Shown: positions 1-11,669, counted from the first letter of the stretch. The stretch is 64,000 nucleotides of DNA from Atherix ibis (GCA_958298945.1 OY282610.1:37083667-37147666); one strand, 5' to 3'. Numbers and translations: made by a program. Notes: a model not told the origin generated them from the sequence alone.

Positions 1-720
1 TCTATGCTGACCTTTTTTTTGAGTTTACGAAATTACGGTCACGTCATTTAGGATCGGCTATTTCCGTAGGTGAGCTAGTTTTGAGTTGAAAAAACTACGT
101 CTCCGCCGTCTGTTTCTGTTGACTTTTCCATGTTTCGACGCCATGGTGACCTAGTTTTGAGTCCAAAAAACTTTTCATCTACGCCGAATAATTCCCTTTT
201 TTTTCAACGTCCCACCTGACCTAGTTTTCAGTCAAAAAAAAACCATTCACGTTGTCTGGCTCTATTTGCTTTTGCAGATTTCACTCAGTCAATGCTGACC
301 TAGTTTTGAGTAAAAAAAAATTTCCGTCTGCGTCCTCTAAGATTGTTTTATTTTTTCAAGGTCTCAATCCATGTTAATGTAGTTTTGAGTTCAAAAAACT
401 TAGTCTTGGCTGTCTGGAGTTTTTTAACTTTTAAAAATTTCGATTTATGGTGACTTAGTTAGAGTCACGGATGCATCGCGTGCCTATTTTTTTATACTTT
501 TTAAGGCCGATTGTTCGTTTACGTTTTTCGGGGTTGTTTATAGTTGTTTACCTTGGCTGGGGTTGTTTATTTTTTGTAGATATCGATTTAGGCTGACCTA
601 GTTTAGAGTTGGGAAAAAATTCACTTTTCAAGGCTTTGGTCCACGCCGATTGTTTTTTCTTCTTCTTCTAATTTTAAAGGTCTGCGTCCATATTGATTGT
701 TCGTCTACATCGTCCGGGCT
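1..720. repeat. Degenerate tandem array, period about 73 bp, cut by window start
   Basis: The phrase GACCTAGTTTTGAGT, or a close variant, recurs at about 9, 72, 148, 218, 297, 375, 449 and 595. Spacings are 63-79 bp, and the last is about twice 73. Each unit continues with an A-run and a CG-containing stretch resembling GTCTGCGTCGTCTGG, then a T-rich part. Copies are diverged, and the array continues left of the window. No reading frame is shared between units, so I read it as a satellite rather than coding repeats. Confidence 0.75.
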
Positions 721-3700
721 TGTTAATGGTTTAAGGTCTTAATCAATAACACATTAGAACTTTCCATTAATCTTAACATCAAATTAATATCCATTAATCG
801 ATGATTGAATATTTTCCTTGAGTGGATTTTAAGGGAAGATTAATTTGGTGTTTGAATTTTTCCAAAGATTGGAGGGTGAACGAATTCCATTAGCACCTTC
901 TTAATTTCCATAAGTTCACACTTTGCATATAATTCAATAGAAAACGAAGGTGGTACACTTTATTATCTGTGCAGTTACTTAAAAATCTCGGCAGCAGAAA
1001 TGGTTGGTTCGTCTACCCTTCGGAATTTACAGCAGCACCCTTATGAGTTGTTTGTGCGGAAAGAATCTGATTTGATTACGAAAAGCCGACATCCGTAAAA
1101 TTTTTTATCAAGTATTCATGTCGTTGTGCAATTCAGCCATTCAGAAAACACGTTTATTAACTTTTTACCCCAACAGAAGGGCATACAAAACTACCCGCTT
1201 TAAAATCTCATCACATATTTTTTTACACTCGACGAAAAGTAATAAATTTAATTTCATTGCAATTACGAAAAGTAACAGGATGGATGCATTCGATTTGGAG
1301 AATTTTTAATGGAAAACTTTTTTAAATATGCCCTCAAGTTTAAATGGGGCTTTTGGTGATGGACACTTGGACACATTCAATTTTGATTTTCGAATACTCG
1401 AAGTGAGCTCATTCAGAAAATTTGATATTTTACTAAGTTTCGGTGGATAAATTTTCATTTTCATCGTAATTCCTTCAAAGGAAATTTTTTTTTTTTTTTT
1501 TTTGCCATCGTATCAGGTGCGAAAAATGATTTTTTTTTTCAAATATCTTTATTACAGGTAAACTTTATTTTGCATACCGTCAGTTTTGTCAGTTGTAAGA
1601 TTTTTCCAGAATTTTCACTCTTTGGAATATCATCAAAATCATTGCAATCGAAACGAATTCTTTTTTTCTTTTCTTTTTGGAAAATCTTCCGGCGCATCCG
1701 TGTTTGCAACACGCTTTATTGTTATTCTGCGTCTCAGTAATTTTGGTTCCCAATTTTTGTTGTTGTGTGTTTTTTCACTTTCAGTTGCAGTGTCATTTAC
1801 GACACACCATACACGTTGTTATGCCATGACCCTAATTTGTGACCCCTTCTTCTTCTTCGAAACAGGATCACCCTTTGAATGTGGGTTTCGTATTCCACCC
1901 TATCCGCACGGTGTGATCGTAATTTTTGCGGTGCATTTGTCTGTCGCCTCCGATCACTGCGGATTTACGATGGCATTGCTACACACTCTCTATTTTGTAC
2001 GCAGCACTCCTCATAAAGGTCTCTCTAACTTCTGCGTGCAGTGATTTATCGTGACAGCCAGAGACACATTGCTTTGTGAATACCACCACCATACCGGTTG
2101 GATGCAGGGCTTCGTCGGCTTCGTCGGCTCTGTTCCACTTAATACACTATTCCCTTATGCCAGTGATTAACATGAGTGCATGTGTACATATAACCTTATT
2201 GAAATAAATAAATTGGAAAATTTATTGCCCCTTTTCCCTTTCGACCTCTCCACAGCTTCAGTTAACCATCCGCTTCGTGTCATTTTATATGGGTGATGAT
2301 GGCGTGGATCGATCAAAAAAAAAAAAGAAAACAACAAAATCCGAGCAGATGCCACATGCAAGGATGATTGTGTCAGCAGGAATATAGTTTCTGTTGATGG
2401 GAATAACATTTTTGATAAAAACAAAACTTCTGATTTGAAATTTTCTTCCAACTAAAAACTAGAAATTTTCTTTTTTCCAAACTGGCAATTTCTAAACAAA
2501 ACTCAGAGTGGCTGTGATCTATTAGGAAAATTCACGGTTTCTCTAAAAAAAAATTTCCTTTTTAAATTACTTGTTTTGTATGCTATTGGCAACTTCCTTT
2601 AATATCGGGAAAAATCTCATTTATTTACCCATACTCGTCACATCCGTAAATGCGAACGTGTTGCTTCCGTTATTGGCCACTCATAGATTCAGTTCTACTC
2701 CTCCTGTTCCTCTTTCAACTGAGCATCTGAATCTGCTGTTGTTAATGCATCCGTAAGTCTTACCCTTACTTCGGAGGTTCCTGGTGTCAGCAGCGCAGCA
2801 TCATCGGCGTCAATAAGAGCATCGCCATCAACATTATGGAATTAGTTATATTGCAGAGCAAGAGTACAATGTCTCCAAACCCAGTGCACTCTATACACAC
2901 CCCGCTTATTCCCTTGAGAGTATCATGTGCTGGTCTGATATGTGACCACCACTGCTGATCCAACATCTTACAGTCTCTGAACCATTAGCTTCTGTCAATG
3001 TTTTTTTTTCTTTTCTTTTTTTTATAAATTCACCGCCGTGTTATTTATAATACACACGCTGTACGCTATCCGTTGAGTGTTTTTGTTTACTCAACATGCA
3101 GTTGGAAACATGAGGGGGATCACACACGATACACGTATGCTCCTCGATAAATACCAACGCTATAATTTTTGCAATAAAGTAATTTCTACTATACAATCGC
3201 TGTCGATTTTTCTAGGCTTTATGCCAAACGTTAAAAGTAAAAAGGATAAATTTCTGCTGGTAATCATTATAAGGCCAAGAGTCTAAACTGTACCGAGAAC
3301 ACAAAATAGTAGACACATGGTTTTATGCGGCAGGACTATGTATCCTCGACGCACAAATACGACTACATCGGTCAGGGCTGGAAATTGGGAATGAATAAAT
3401 AAACACAGCAATTCTGTTGGCTGTAAGTGCGTAAACAAATGAATAAATAAAGGGAATAATCATAAATTGCACATATGGTCGGAAGTTGCTGAGGTCATCT
3501 ATCTATATAGAGAGAGACTGGCAGGGAGGGAACGGAGAAGCAGAGAAAAAGCGACCGAGACGATCGGAAATTGGGAAATGTCCAAAGGGGGAAATAAAAG
3601 GTATTCTGCACCTTTAATTATCGTATGTTGCGAAGTGGTGCAGATGGGAATTCATAAACCCTATTACCTACCATGTCCTACTAGGTCTATGCATACAAGC

Positions 3701-4070
3701 AAAACAGACACACACACACACAAGCTCGCTGAGAGGTCTCCTTTTTATTTTTGTCGTCAAAAAAATTATCTACGACGAGCATGGATGCAGGTAATTTCCA
3801 TAAATTCAAAGGATTAAGTTATAAACAGCAAACAGAGGATGTACGATCAATCTCAGAGGGACCAAAAAGGGGTTCTCAGAGGAAGGGTGAAAATATGTTT
3901 TTTTTTTAATAAAGTATTTATTGATAAACTTGTTGTAATCCGCTTAGTTAACTTATGTTTATAGTTATTTTCTCTTTTTAGCCAATTAGAGTCTATAAAA
4001 AAAAATGTAAAAAAAAATTATTAGCATTTACGAAGTTGGTATGATAAGTCAGTGATAAATGAAAGAATGA
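721..4070. other. No recognised gene; mixed-composition unique DNA
   Basis: No element or protein family is recognisable here. The part at about 1690-3000 is less A+T-rich than its surroundings. It contains an open frame at 1586-2044 on + (152 codons, hydrophobic, Phe-rich) that matches nothing I know and has poor coding character. A short acidic frame lies on - at about 2697-2841. A polypyrimidine tract ending ACAG|GTAAAC lies at 1557/1558. This could be intron, 5' UTR or intergenic DNA. Confidence 0.5.
1528..1566 (+). promoter_or_regulatory. Candidate recursive (zero-length exon) splice site
   Basis: A long T-rich tract is followed by TTTATTACAG joined directly to GTAAAC, with the junction between 1557 and 1558. 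Ratchet points in long fly introns have this form: a strong 3' splice site abutting a 5' splice site. Whether an intron spans this position cannot be told from the window, so this is a motif match only. Confidence 0.25.
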
Positions 4071-4074
4071 ATTA

Positions 4075-5235
4075 TAAAAATAATGATTTATTTTTCAGTA
4101 AAATCTCCTTATAGTTTGTCCAATAATATTCCAGTTTCTTAATGCAAAAAATTTGGGTGCATTGACTTGCACACCTTCGACAAAATAGTGTCTTGACAGA
4201 AACCATATCCAAGTGAACCAAAGTGGAACGAATTATCCCATAATCTGCGAGAGTTTTTCTCTGCTTTAAAGTGAAACTCAAATTCAGTTGGAAACATGGA
4301 AAAGTCAAAGAAAGCCAAATCTGAAAAATTCGATGGGTGGGGAAGTAATTCGACTAATTTTGCTGTTGCAATTGCCGATGAATGTGCAGAACTTTTTTTC
4401 TTTACCAAATGCGGTCGTTTTGTCTTAATTTCATTACTCAACTGGTCTAATAATGGTCGATGAAGATTATACCGCGTGCGCATCCCAGAAAACAGTAGCC
4501 ATAACCTTTCCTGCCTATGGAACCACTTTTTGCCTTCTTAGGTACATGTCCGCTAGTAGAAGTCCATTGTTTTGACTGAGTTTTTGTTTCTGGTGTGCAT
4601 TGGTGAATTCATGTTTGATCAACACTAATGAATCAATGGAAAAACTCATTTGGATTACGCCTAAAAATGTCCAAACACTGCATTAAAGTTGTTACACGAA
4701 CAAGTTTTTGGTCAAGTGTTAGCAAACACGGCAGCCATCTCGCCAATAGTTTTTTCATACCCAAAACTTCATGTAAGCTGTTGTCTAGACGTACTTCTGA
4801 GATGTTCCCCATCCGAGCTATCTTATACACTCATTCGACAGCTCTTTAAAAGCCGATTATGATTATTCGGTGGTGCCCTCAATTAGACGGCCTCCTCGTC
4901 CTGTTCGACCACAAGGAATCTCATTAAAGCACTTCTGAATAATTCCATACAAAGGTGAGGAGTTCCTATTACACTTTCCGAGCTTGGTTTCGTTTTCAGA
5001 TTATGTTTTTTTCCTCAAAAAATAATGTTTTATTAAAACACAAAATTCACTTTTTCCATTTTATTAAAGTACACACACCTTGTCTCCTTTCAATGGCTGT
5101 CGTAACTAAACCAATGAATAATATTTTATGAAATTTTGAGTAGCATCTTTTTAAGAATACCAGATGATAAAAAAATATCGTTTTACTAATTTTAGCTACA
5201 TTTCTTGCATTTATCACTGATTTATCAGACTGCCG
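4075..5235 (-). mobile_element. Decayed mariner element, near full length, transposase pseudogene
   Basis: Read on the - strand, the relic starts near 5059 (M-E-K-V-N-F, then a frameshift into FCVLIKHYFLRKKT). It continues through CGRTGRGG, LHEVLGMKKLLARW near 4770, RRNPNEFF near 4640, CTPETKTQSKQW near 4580 and KRPHLVKKK near 4415, and ends at KLEYYW near 4130. This order matches mariner transposases of about 345 residues: an N-terminal helix-turn-helix half followed by the DD34D catalytic half. The first catalytic Asp survives in VDQT, but the next Trp codon is a stop. The block that should carry FHQDNAP, with the second Asp, is missing between KKKS and AHSSAIATAKL. The third Asp survives in FFDFSMFP. 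Several frameshifts and stops make it non-functional. The untranslated part at about 5060-5235 is shared with the fragment at 6075-6415. Confidence 0.85.
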
Positions 5236-6074
5236 CCGTACGTTTCTAGGTCGATTCTCTTTTTTAATTGTGTCTTTCGTATCCCACGCAAACCATAATC
5301 GAGTTGACGCCTTACTTGACGGTTGGTACCATGGCCACAGCTTTCGGCAGAATTTTTTCTCCAGCACTGTGATGCATGTAGATTCTTCTTTTATGCCAAA
5401 GATCTGGAATTTTTGTCCATCTTGGATATATTTTTACAGTCCGCAGCAGTCCAGTTTTGATGGAATGAAGCCCAATCGAAACCTTTTATTTTTTATTGTG
5501 AAGGCTTATTAGTTTTCTCACTCGGCAGCTTTTAAAAACGATATAATCGATTTTATTTATCATTTCTTTGATGGCGCCCTCAATTAGATGTCGTTACTTT
5601 TAAATTTGTGGTCCTAATTCAAAAAATTTGTGGTCTTAATAATCAAGAGTGAGTTATTATTTCCTTATATTATTTCTTTATATGTAAATTAGCAATGTTT
5701 ATATTAAAATTGGAGATTTTTATTTGTAAGTTAGAGGTCTTAATTTTTAAAATTTGAGGTTTTAATTTTTAAAATTTGAGGTTTTAATTTTTAAAATTTG
5801 GGGTCCTAATTTTTAAAATTTGTACTGGCATTTTCCAAATTTCTGTCTTAGTTCTCAAAAGTTCTTACGTCTTATTTTTTTTTTAAATAAGTGCTGAACA
5901 TTTTTAAAAATTTGAAGTCCTAATTTTTAAATTTTCTTTTTTAGTTTTTCGAATTTTTTTGGAGATCTTTATTATTAATTTTCTTTGTAGTTTTCTTTTC
6001 AAATAAAAGTTCATAAAAGTGTGTTCAAATTTTTTACACCTAAGGTCTCATACAATCCCACTAGAAAACAGTAA
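5236..6074. other. A+T-rich DNA with GGTCCTAATTT-type repeats and a mariner scrap
   Basis: From about 5640 to 5960 the phrase TTTGAGGTTTTAATTTTTAAAA and its variant GGGGTCCTAATTTTTAAAA repeat about every 20-30 bp, like the longer array at 8.4-9.6 kb. At about 5560-5600 the - strand reads HLIEGAIKEMINKI, which resembles the region just after the first helix-turn-helix of the neighbouring mariner copies. The stretch 5240-5510 has an open - frame that I do not recognise. Confidence 0.5.
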
Positions 6075-6415
6075 TCATTTCTTTGGTGGTGCCCTCAATT
6101 GGGTGTCCTCTATGTCTTGTTGGACTACAACGCTTCTAAATCATTCCATATGAAGGTGAAGAGTTCCCACAATACTTTTTAAGCTAAAAATATTGTTTTA
6201 TTAAAACACAAAATTTACTTTTATCCATTTTGTTTTTAAAAAAAACCATAAACCTTGCCTGGTTTCATTGGTTGCTTTCCAAAGTAAACCAATGCGCAGA
6301 AGTTAATAAATATTTGTTATATAACATCATTTTAAGAATGACAAATGATAAAAAAAATACCGTTTTGCTAATATCAACTGCATTTCTTATATTTATCACT
6401 GACATATCAGAATGA
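6075..6415 (-). mobile_element. 5' fragment of a mariner element, same subfamily as 4075-5235
   Basis: The - strand begins coding at about 6228 with MDKSKFCVLIKQYF, then runs through stops and shifts to NSSPSYGMI and RHRGHPIEGTTKE near 6085. This corresponds to the first 60 or so residues of a mariner transposase, which form the N-terminal DNA-binding domain. The rest of the gene is absent. The leader at about 6230-6415 aligns with 5060-5235 of the larger copy, including near-identical stretches around ATTTATCACTGA. It is a truncated dead copy; the second-domain and catalytic parts are not found nearby in the same orientation. Confidence 0.75.
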
Positions 6416-7827
6416 TCTCGTAAATCAAAAAAAAAAAACACTGCAATTTTTCAAGCCACTTTAAAAGAACAAAAGAAAAATATAAATAAAAAATAAGGAA
6501 ATTTGTTCCCCCATTAAAATTGTGACAAATTTTGACAGCTTTTGACATATCGAATGACATTTCGAATGACAGTTCATTATAACCTTGAATCGAGTTAATT
6601 GAAAGTTGATTAAAAGAGAAAAGACATTTTGAATCCATCCAAAAGGGGGAAAAGAAATTATCGTTGCCCCTTTTTTTTCTATTTATCGAACCGTAAGGAG
6701 GTAGAGAGATATGCTTAAATGTTTTAAGTAGTAGGTAGAGACACATTTGATCTACATCAAAATTTTTTAGAACAATCGAAAATCAATCAAAAAATTGTTA
6801 AACCTTTTTTTTGCCAGCGCATGGACCTAACCTTGCCTTTGTTTTGCACTTATTTCGAATTTATCTATTATGCATATTTTTTTTATCTAATAGAGAAAAA
6901 AATATAGTTTTTAGCAAATAAAAATTATAGAAAACGAGAAACAATGAGAAAAAGCTAAAAGAAAAAAATACCAATTTTGGCAATAAAGTAAAAGTGTTTG
7001 TGAAAAGCAGCAACGTTTGAAGGTGAAAATTCTTTTTATGACTCGTTTATATTATGTAGATTACAAGGTTTCTTCAAATTAATGTCTTAATGGAAGAAAA
7101 AAAAATTCAGACCAAAAGACAAATTTAATTGGAATAAAAAAAAACAGTAAAAATTCAAACTTTATTCAAAATCAATTCAGAAAATAAATATTTTTCCTCT
7201 CTTAACTTAATTTTTCAATTGGAATTTTTGAAATTTGCCGCCTTAACTTTTCAGTTTAGATCTGTTTTTTTAAATTTTCGGTTTTAATTTTGAAATGTGA
7301 CAGTAGTTATGAGCCAGATTTAGAGTGTCTGGGCAAAAGGCAAACATTAATCCATCTTGATAGAGAAAAACTTTTTCTTGAAAACACATAAGTGAATGCA
7401 TTCATGGTGAAAACACAACAGCATCCTTTGATGTTATCTAGTTTGTTTGGCAATAAATACCTGCAACTGAGGTGTTCAATCTCATCAAATGGAAGTTCTC
7501 TTTTCCATGGTGAACTGTTGGCAATCAGTCTAGCACACTTCCAAAGCCCTTCGTGGTACTCTAGATGACCTGGCATTCTGCGTTGGCGTTTCATGTCATA
7601 ATGGTCTTCTTGTCAAAGAACGAGCTGATCAACTGCTGGTAGACGCTCTCTATTGACCTATGCTCAATGAAACGTCAAATTTTCCTTCTTTACTGATCAA
7701 ATGTCACTTAATACATAATTTCTTTTTGAGCAGCACTCCGTTCATTGAGGGGCTCCTTGACCCTACCATTCCTTTGGCCAAATTCTCTCTTTCGTTTGTC
7801 TAAATTAATAGAATTTGTTCCACCGAA
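6416..7827. other. No recognised gene
   Basis: A+T-rich sequence, with a less A+T-rich stretch at about 7300-7780. An open frame on - at 7307-7594 (95 codons, Cys- and Ser-containing) has no family I recognise and no splice context that convinces me. The TGACA-rich stretch at 6535-6575 resembles, but does not match, the palindrome found at the heads of the transposons at 13.98 and 16.98 kb. Confidence 0.5.
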
Positions 7828-8250
7828 TTTACGAGGGTCGTTCAATAAGTCCTTCGGAAATCCGAGAAATTGCGATCGTAGTGTCGGTAAAGATTTTTTT
7901 TTGTAAGTAGCATTATCGACAGGAAAGCTGTCAAAATTTCAGCTCGATCCATAGCGTAGGTCAAATTCTATCGTCGATTAAAGTTAACGACATTTATTTG
8001 TGCATAACAATGGAAAAAAGCGAGTTTAGGGCTGTCATCAAACATCTTCATTTGAAAGGCTTAAGCCCGAAAGAAATCAAAGCCGAGTTGGATGCAGTTC
8101 ATGGCACATCTGCACCTGTGTTTGCGACAGTTTACAATTGGGTGAATGAATTTAAACGTGGCCGTTCATCCACAAAAGATGAACATCGTTCAGGACGCCC
8201 AGTTGTGGTGTCGACTTCCAATTGCTCCCTCCAACTAACTATCGACTAGT
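7828..8250 (+). mobile_element. 5' end and N-terminal part of a mariner transposase gene
   Basis: The + strand starts with a mariner-like terminus, TACGAGGGTCGTTCAATAAG, at about 7828. After a ~180-bp leader, an open frame begins MEKSEFRAVIKHLHLKG at 8010; an upstream in-frame ATG at 7998 is less likely. About 70 residues match the N-terminal helix-turn-helix region of SETMAR-like mariner transposases: KEIKAELDAVHGTSAP, then FATVYNWVNEFKRGR, then DEHRSGRP. The match ends near 8225, where unrelated sequence and a stop follow, so the catalytic domain is lost. The conserved reading frame suggests this fragment is younger than the relics at 4-6 kb. The C-terminal half of what looks like the same subfamily lies inverted at 11670-12215. 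Confidence 0.88.
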
Positions 8251-8369
8251 TTCATAAGGGAAGCTTTGAAAATGCCAACTCACAAGCAACAGAATGTCAC
8301 TAAATAGCCTCATAGTCATGGCGCTACAAAATGGCCTCAGGTTCTTGTCTCAGAGACAATATAAGGTCT

Positions 8370-9625
8370 TAATCATACAATTTAGAGGCGTTTGGGATTA
8401 TCCCCAAATAAAAAAAAGATTTCTTCATATTCAAATGTGTGCTAATTTTTTTAATTTTGAGGTCCTAACTTTTAAATTTGTGGTCCTAATTTTATTATAT
8501 GGGATACTAATTTTAAAAATTTCAGGTTCAATACTTCAAATGTGGTGTGTTTTTTTCCTAATAATATACATTTTTGAGGTCCTAACTTTTAAATTTGGGG
8601 TCCTAATTTCAAAAAAAATTGTGCTGTCAATTTCGAAATATTTTATCTTTTTTAACCAAAGTGGACTCATTCTTTCAAATTAGGCAAAAATACACCACCT
8701 TCATACAGTTTTTAATTAGGACCTCTAATATATATTAGAGGTCCTAATTGAAAACTGTATGTAGATGATGAATTTTTTCCCCCAATATTATTTATTTATT
8801 TTAAATCTTAATATTCAAATTGCGCTTGCTATTTTTAAATTTGAGGTCCTTATTTTTAAATTTTGAAGTCCTTATTTAAAAAATGTGTGATTACAATTTT
8901 CAAAAATGAGATTTTACTTATTAAACGTTGATCACCTGTTTAAATTAGGTTCTCAATTTTTGATGGTTTACTTATGATTTTCATATTAAGGGTTCTAAAG
9001 TAAACTATGTATACTCTTAATTTCAAAAAATTAGGTCTTAATTATGAAATATGGGTCCTTTGTTGTAATGTGTAGTATAATTGTTAAATTTTGGCTCCTA
9101 ATTTCAAAATTTTTGGTTATAATTGTAATTGTTGAGGTCTTAATTATCAAATGTGAGCTCTTCTTTGACCAATATTATTTCTGAATTTGTAAATAAGCAA
9201 TATTAATATTAAAATTTGAGATTCTTATAAATTTAAGCTTGAGGGGTTAATTTAAAAAAAATGTTTTTGGGGTCCTAATTTTTATTTTGGGGTCCTAATT
9301 TTAAATTTGCAATTCTTATTTTAAAAATTGTCATTTATTATATTCCTAATGTGAGACCTAATAAAGAGCTGTTAAATATTGTTTTTTTAAATATAAGTTT
9401 TTCATTTTCATATGTTTACTCGAATTTTTTTTTATTTGGGGTCCTAATTTAATTTAATTTTCGGTCTTAAACTTTCAAAAGTGCGGTTTTAAACTTTCAA
9501 TTATTAAATTTGAAGTTTTTTTCTTCAAATAAATGTGCTTTTTATTCTAAAATGTGTTCTCGAATTTTCAAAACTTAAGGTCCTAATTATGTATTTGGGT
9601 TTAAAAAAAAACAAAATTTAAAAAA
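8370..9625. repeat. Degenerate GGTCCTAATTT short-period array
   Basis: The phrase TTGAGGTCCTAATTTTTAAAATTT, with many variants (GGGGTCCTAATTT, AGGTCTTAATT, TTGAAGTCCTTATTT), recurs every 20-60 bp on this strand throughout. The same phrase makes up 5640-5960, so the unique and mariner sequence at 6.0-8.37 kb lies between two blocks of one repeat. No protein is encoded; the 129-codon frame at 8294-8683 is a by-product of the repeat. Confidence 0.7.
8702..8761. repeat. 60-bp palindrome with no loop and one mismatch
   Basis: Left arm 8702-8731 starts CATACAGTTTTTAATTAGGA. Right arm 8732-8761 ends TCCTAATTGAAAACTGTATG. The arms are reverse complements except for one position (A-run versus G), and the centre is TAATATATATTA. 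It contains the AGGACC/GGTCCT core of the surrounding array in both orientations, so it may be an inverted junction of that repeat. DNA could extrude it as a cruciform, or a transcript could fold it into a hairpin. Confidence 0.9.
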
Positions 9626-10240
9626 AGTATTAAAATTGAGGATTTTGACAAAAAAAAAAAAAACTTGTTAGAAATTTAAAAAAATAGTACCATTAAAAGT
9701 AAAAGTTGGGAATATATTTTCGCAAATCAGACAGACCCCACCACCACCAATGAGTGTTGAGATACCGGAAATGTCTACTTATGACCATGTATCATTGAGA
9801 GTTGCTATTAATTTCAGTTTGGATCCGGTTACTTATTTTGTTTTTAATATTTTCTAAATTATCGTCTCTTTTAGCGTATCTATAATATCGAATATGCGGA
9901 AAATTATATACTGTGTTGGATAAGTATTCTGGTGGGGGAGGGGGAATGGGATGGATCAATGGACGGATGGTTAGTTGTTGGATGAAATTAATCGCGACTA
10001 GTCAGTCATAAGTCACACACGAAACTTATTCGAATTTAACTCAAATTGGAAAATGTGCTTTTTGCTATATGTTCGCGTCCATTTTCTATTCAGCCATTTC
10101 GCTTTTATTGATAATTGTCACACATAAAATGAAGGCTTGTGGAAATCCGATATAACATATTCGATTGTGGTGAACACATGTTAACTAACAATAAATAGAT
10201 TGCGGCTATGCAAGAGCAACTTATTTAATACAATTTATTT

Positions 10241-10241
<1 letters not shown>
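9626..10241. other. No recognised gene
   Basis: Unique-looking A+T-rich sequence with a short G-rich run near 9930. No frame, element or splice signal that I can support. Confidence 0.5.

Positions 10242-10298
<57 letters not shown>
10242..10298. repeat. (AAT)n microsatellite, about 19 units
   Basis: Uninterrupted TAA/AAT trinucleotide run of about 57 bp. Confidence 0.95.
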
Positions 10299-10810
10299 GA
10301 AAAGAGAATATAAGAAACGCGAAAAGAGATGGAAAACTACAGAAAGTAGTGGAAAAAATTTGAATTGAGAACAGTAGGTCAGGTTAATTCAGTTTTATTT
10401 TTCCGTAAAAGCTTTTCCATCAATGAATTTTCTTCTTGTTTTTTTTTTCGTTTTATTTTGATTTCGTGTTTTCCTCTGATAAAAATTTACTTTTCTTTAA
10501 TGTTAAATATTTAAAGAAATTTCAATTTTCTTATTTTGATTTTTTTCCTTTAAAATTTTTTTAAATTTTTTTAAAAGTATTTTAACGATAAAAGAATATT
10601 ACCTAAAATTAACTACGATAACAGAGGCTATTTATTCATCGATTACCTAAGATTTATCACAAATTTTTCGAAGTGGATTTTTTTTTCTGTCCTCATAGTT
10701 AAATTATTGTATTGTATTTTAGGATTGATTTGTTATAGTTTTCAATAATTACAAATATTTAAAGAAAATATTTTGTGCAAGCTTATCCATTAATATTTTG
10801 TGCAAGCGGT
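10299..10810. other. No recognised gene
   Basis: A+T-rich sequence. The short phrase ATATTTTGTGCAAGC occurs twice near 10770 and 10795, just before the transposon relic that follows. Nothing else stands out. Confidence 0.5.
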
Positions 10811-11270
10811 GAAAAGAACCCATTGTATCCGCAATAAAGTTACTGTTTGGTGTACTCTTAAGTCTGAGGATGCTTTAATCTATAATCGGGTCTAATTGCA
10901 GAATAAATTTTTGGCTTTATTTCGTTAAAATTTTCAAGGACTCAAAAATTCGATCTATTGAGACTATGGAAAAAGTCGTGTTTACGTAGACAATCCCCAA
11001 ACTGAAGAGCATTTAAAAACCAAAAGCCATTAAGTTATGGCCGAATTACAGCTTAAAATATCTTAAAAAGCCTTAAAAAAATGACCTTAGGTAGATCGGG
11101 TCCTGCAATAAATGTCGTGACATATTTTAAATAATATTGAATTTTGTGCATAATGGCAAATACTATACAATATTATGAAATAAAACTTTCATCGAAATCT
11201 GAGTTTAAAATATGTTTTATTCAATTTTACTTTCCGAAGTGCAAATTGGATATTCTTGTGTAAAGGATGG
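10811..11270 (+). mobile_element. Copy A of a Tc1/mariner-superfamily relic (VTVWC / VYVDNPQT transposase)
   Basis: Reading in shifting frames, the + strand gives CIRNKVTVWCTL near 10830, SRVYVDNPQTEEHLKTK near 10985 and, at the end, FYFPKCKLDIL near 11225-11260. These correspond in order to the central, post-catalytic and C-terminal parts of the insect DDE transposase family whose full-length members read KVTVWC, GPYFFE, WFQQDGAT, LTPLDFFLWGYVK, VYADNPQT; such proteins often carry an N-terminal DUF4817 domain. The central catalytic block is missing between VTVWC and VYVDNPQT. Four other copies (B to E) occur in this window. Stops and shifts show it is dead. The family assignment is from remembered motifs, not a search. 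Confidence 0.7.
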
Positions 11271-11430
11271 TAGCACGAAAACTACCTTGAGGAACACCAT
11301 CTTTAATAGAGAAAATATTAGAAAATAAGTGGTTTTCATTAGGGTTTCGATAGATAGAATTTAATTAAAAGGTAATAAATGTATGTAAAGGATGCTCTTG
11401 AGTTTACAGAGTACCAAAAACATGAGATAT
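11191..11430 (+). repeat. Direct repeat, left copy (3' end of the VTVWC transposon plus flank)
   Basis: The 240 bp from TTCATCGAAATCTGAG onward reappear with small changes at 12224-12410. Shared phrases include TTACTTTCCGAAGTGCAAATT and ACCTTGAGGAACACCATC. The first ~75 bp encode the C-terminus of copy A; the rest is non-coding and travels with it, so the repeat probably marks the 3' end of the element. A more diverged copy of the 3' end lies at 11555-11665, another at 12420-12510, and a further one at about 17565-17630. Confidence 0.75.
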
Positions 11431-11554
11431 AAGAGTATCTGTGATTCCACGTGAACAATACTCTTTTCGCTCAAGAGAGAAATAATTTTTCTTTACGATC
11501 TTAGGAAATTATTCACAAAGCGACAATGTGTTTTTTCCCGACTAATATTACATT

Positions 11555-11665
11555 TTGTGCATAATGGCAAAGTCTAGACAACATTATAAAAAAAGAATCT
11601 TTTCAAAATCTGAATTTAAAGTGTTTTTTTATGTAGCTTTACTTTCTGAAGCACAAATTGGATAA
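11555..11665 (+). repeat. Diverged extra copy of the VTVWC transposon 3' end
   Basis: CATTTTGTGCATAATGGCAAA, then a TCAAAATCTGAATTTAAA stretch and CTTTACTTTCTGAAGCACAAATTGGATAA, repeat the order seen at 11150-11260. Only the last ~110 bp of the element is present. This suggests tandem or nested loss and gain of 3' ends around the mariner relic that follows. Confidence 0.65.
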
Positions 11666-11669
11666 CTTT

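Noticed and set aside
1586..2044. A 152-codon frame containing SPFECGF, reminiscent of a mitochondrial ND3 motif (possible nuclear mitochondrial insert)
   Set aside because: Only seven residues agree. The flanking residues do not resemble ND3, and no other mitochondrial gene is adjacent.
2697..2841. A 48-codon acidic, Ala/Asp-rich frame on the - strand that looks protein-like
   Set aside because: It has no start codon, begins right after a stop, is short, and lacks convincing splice sites.
7307..7594. A 95-codon - strand frame as a transposase fragment
   Set aside because: No motif of any transposase family could be matched.
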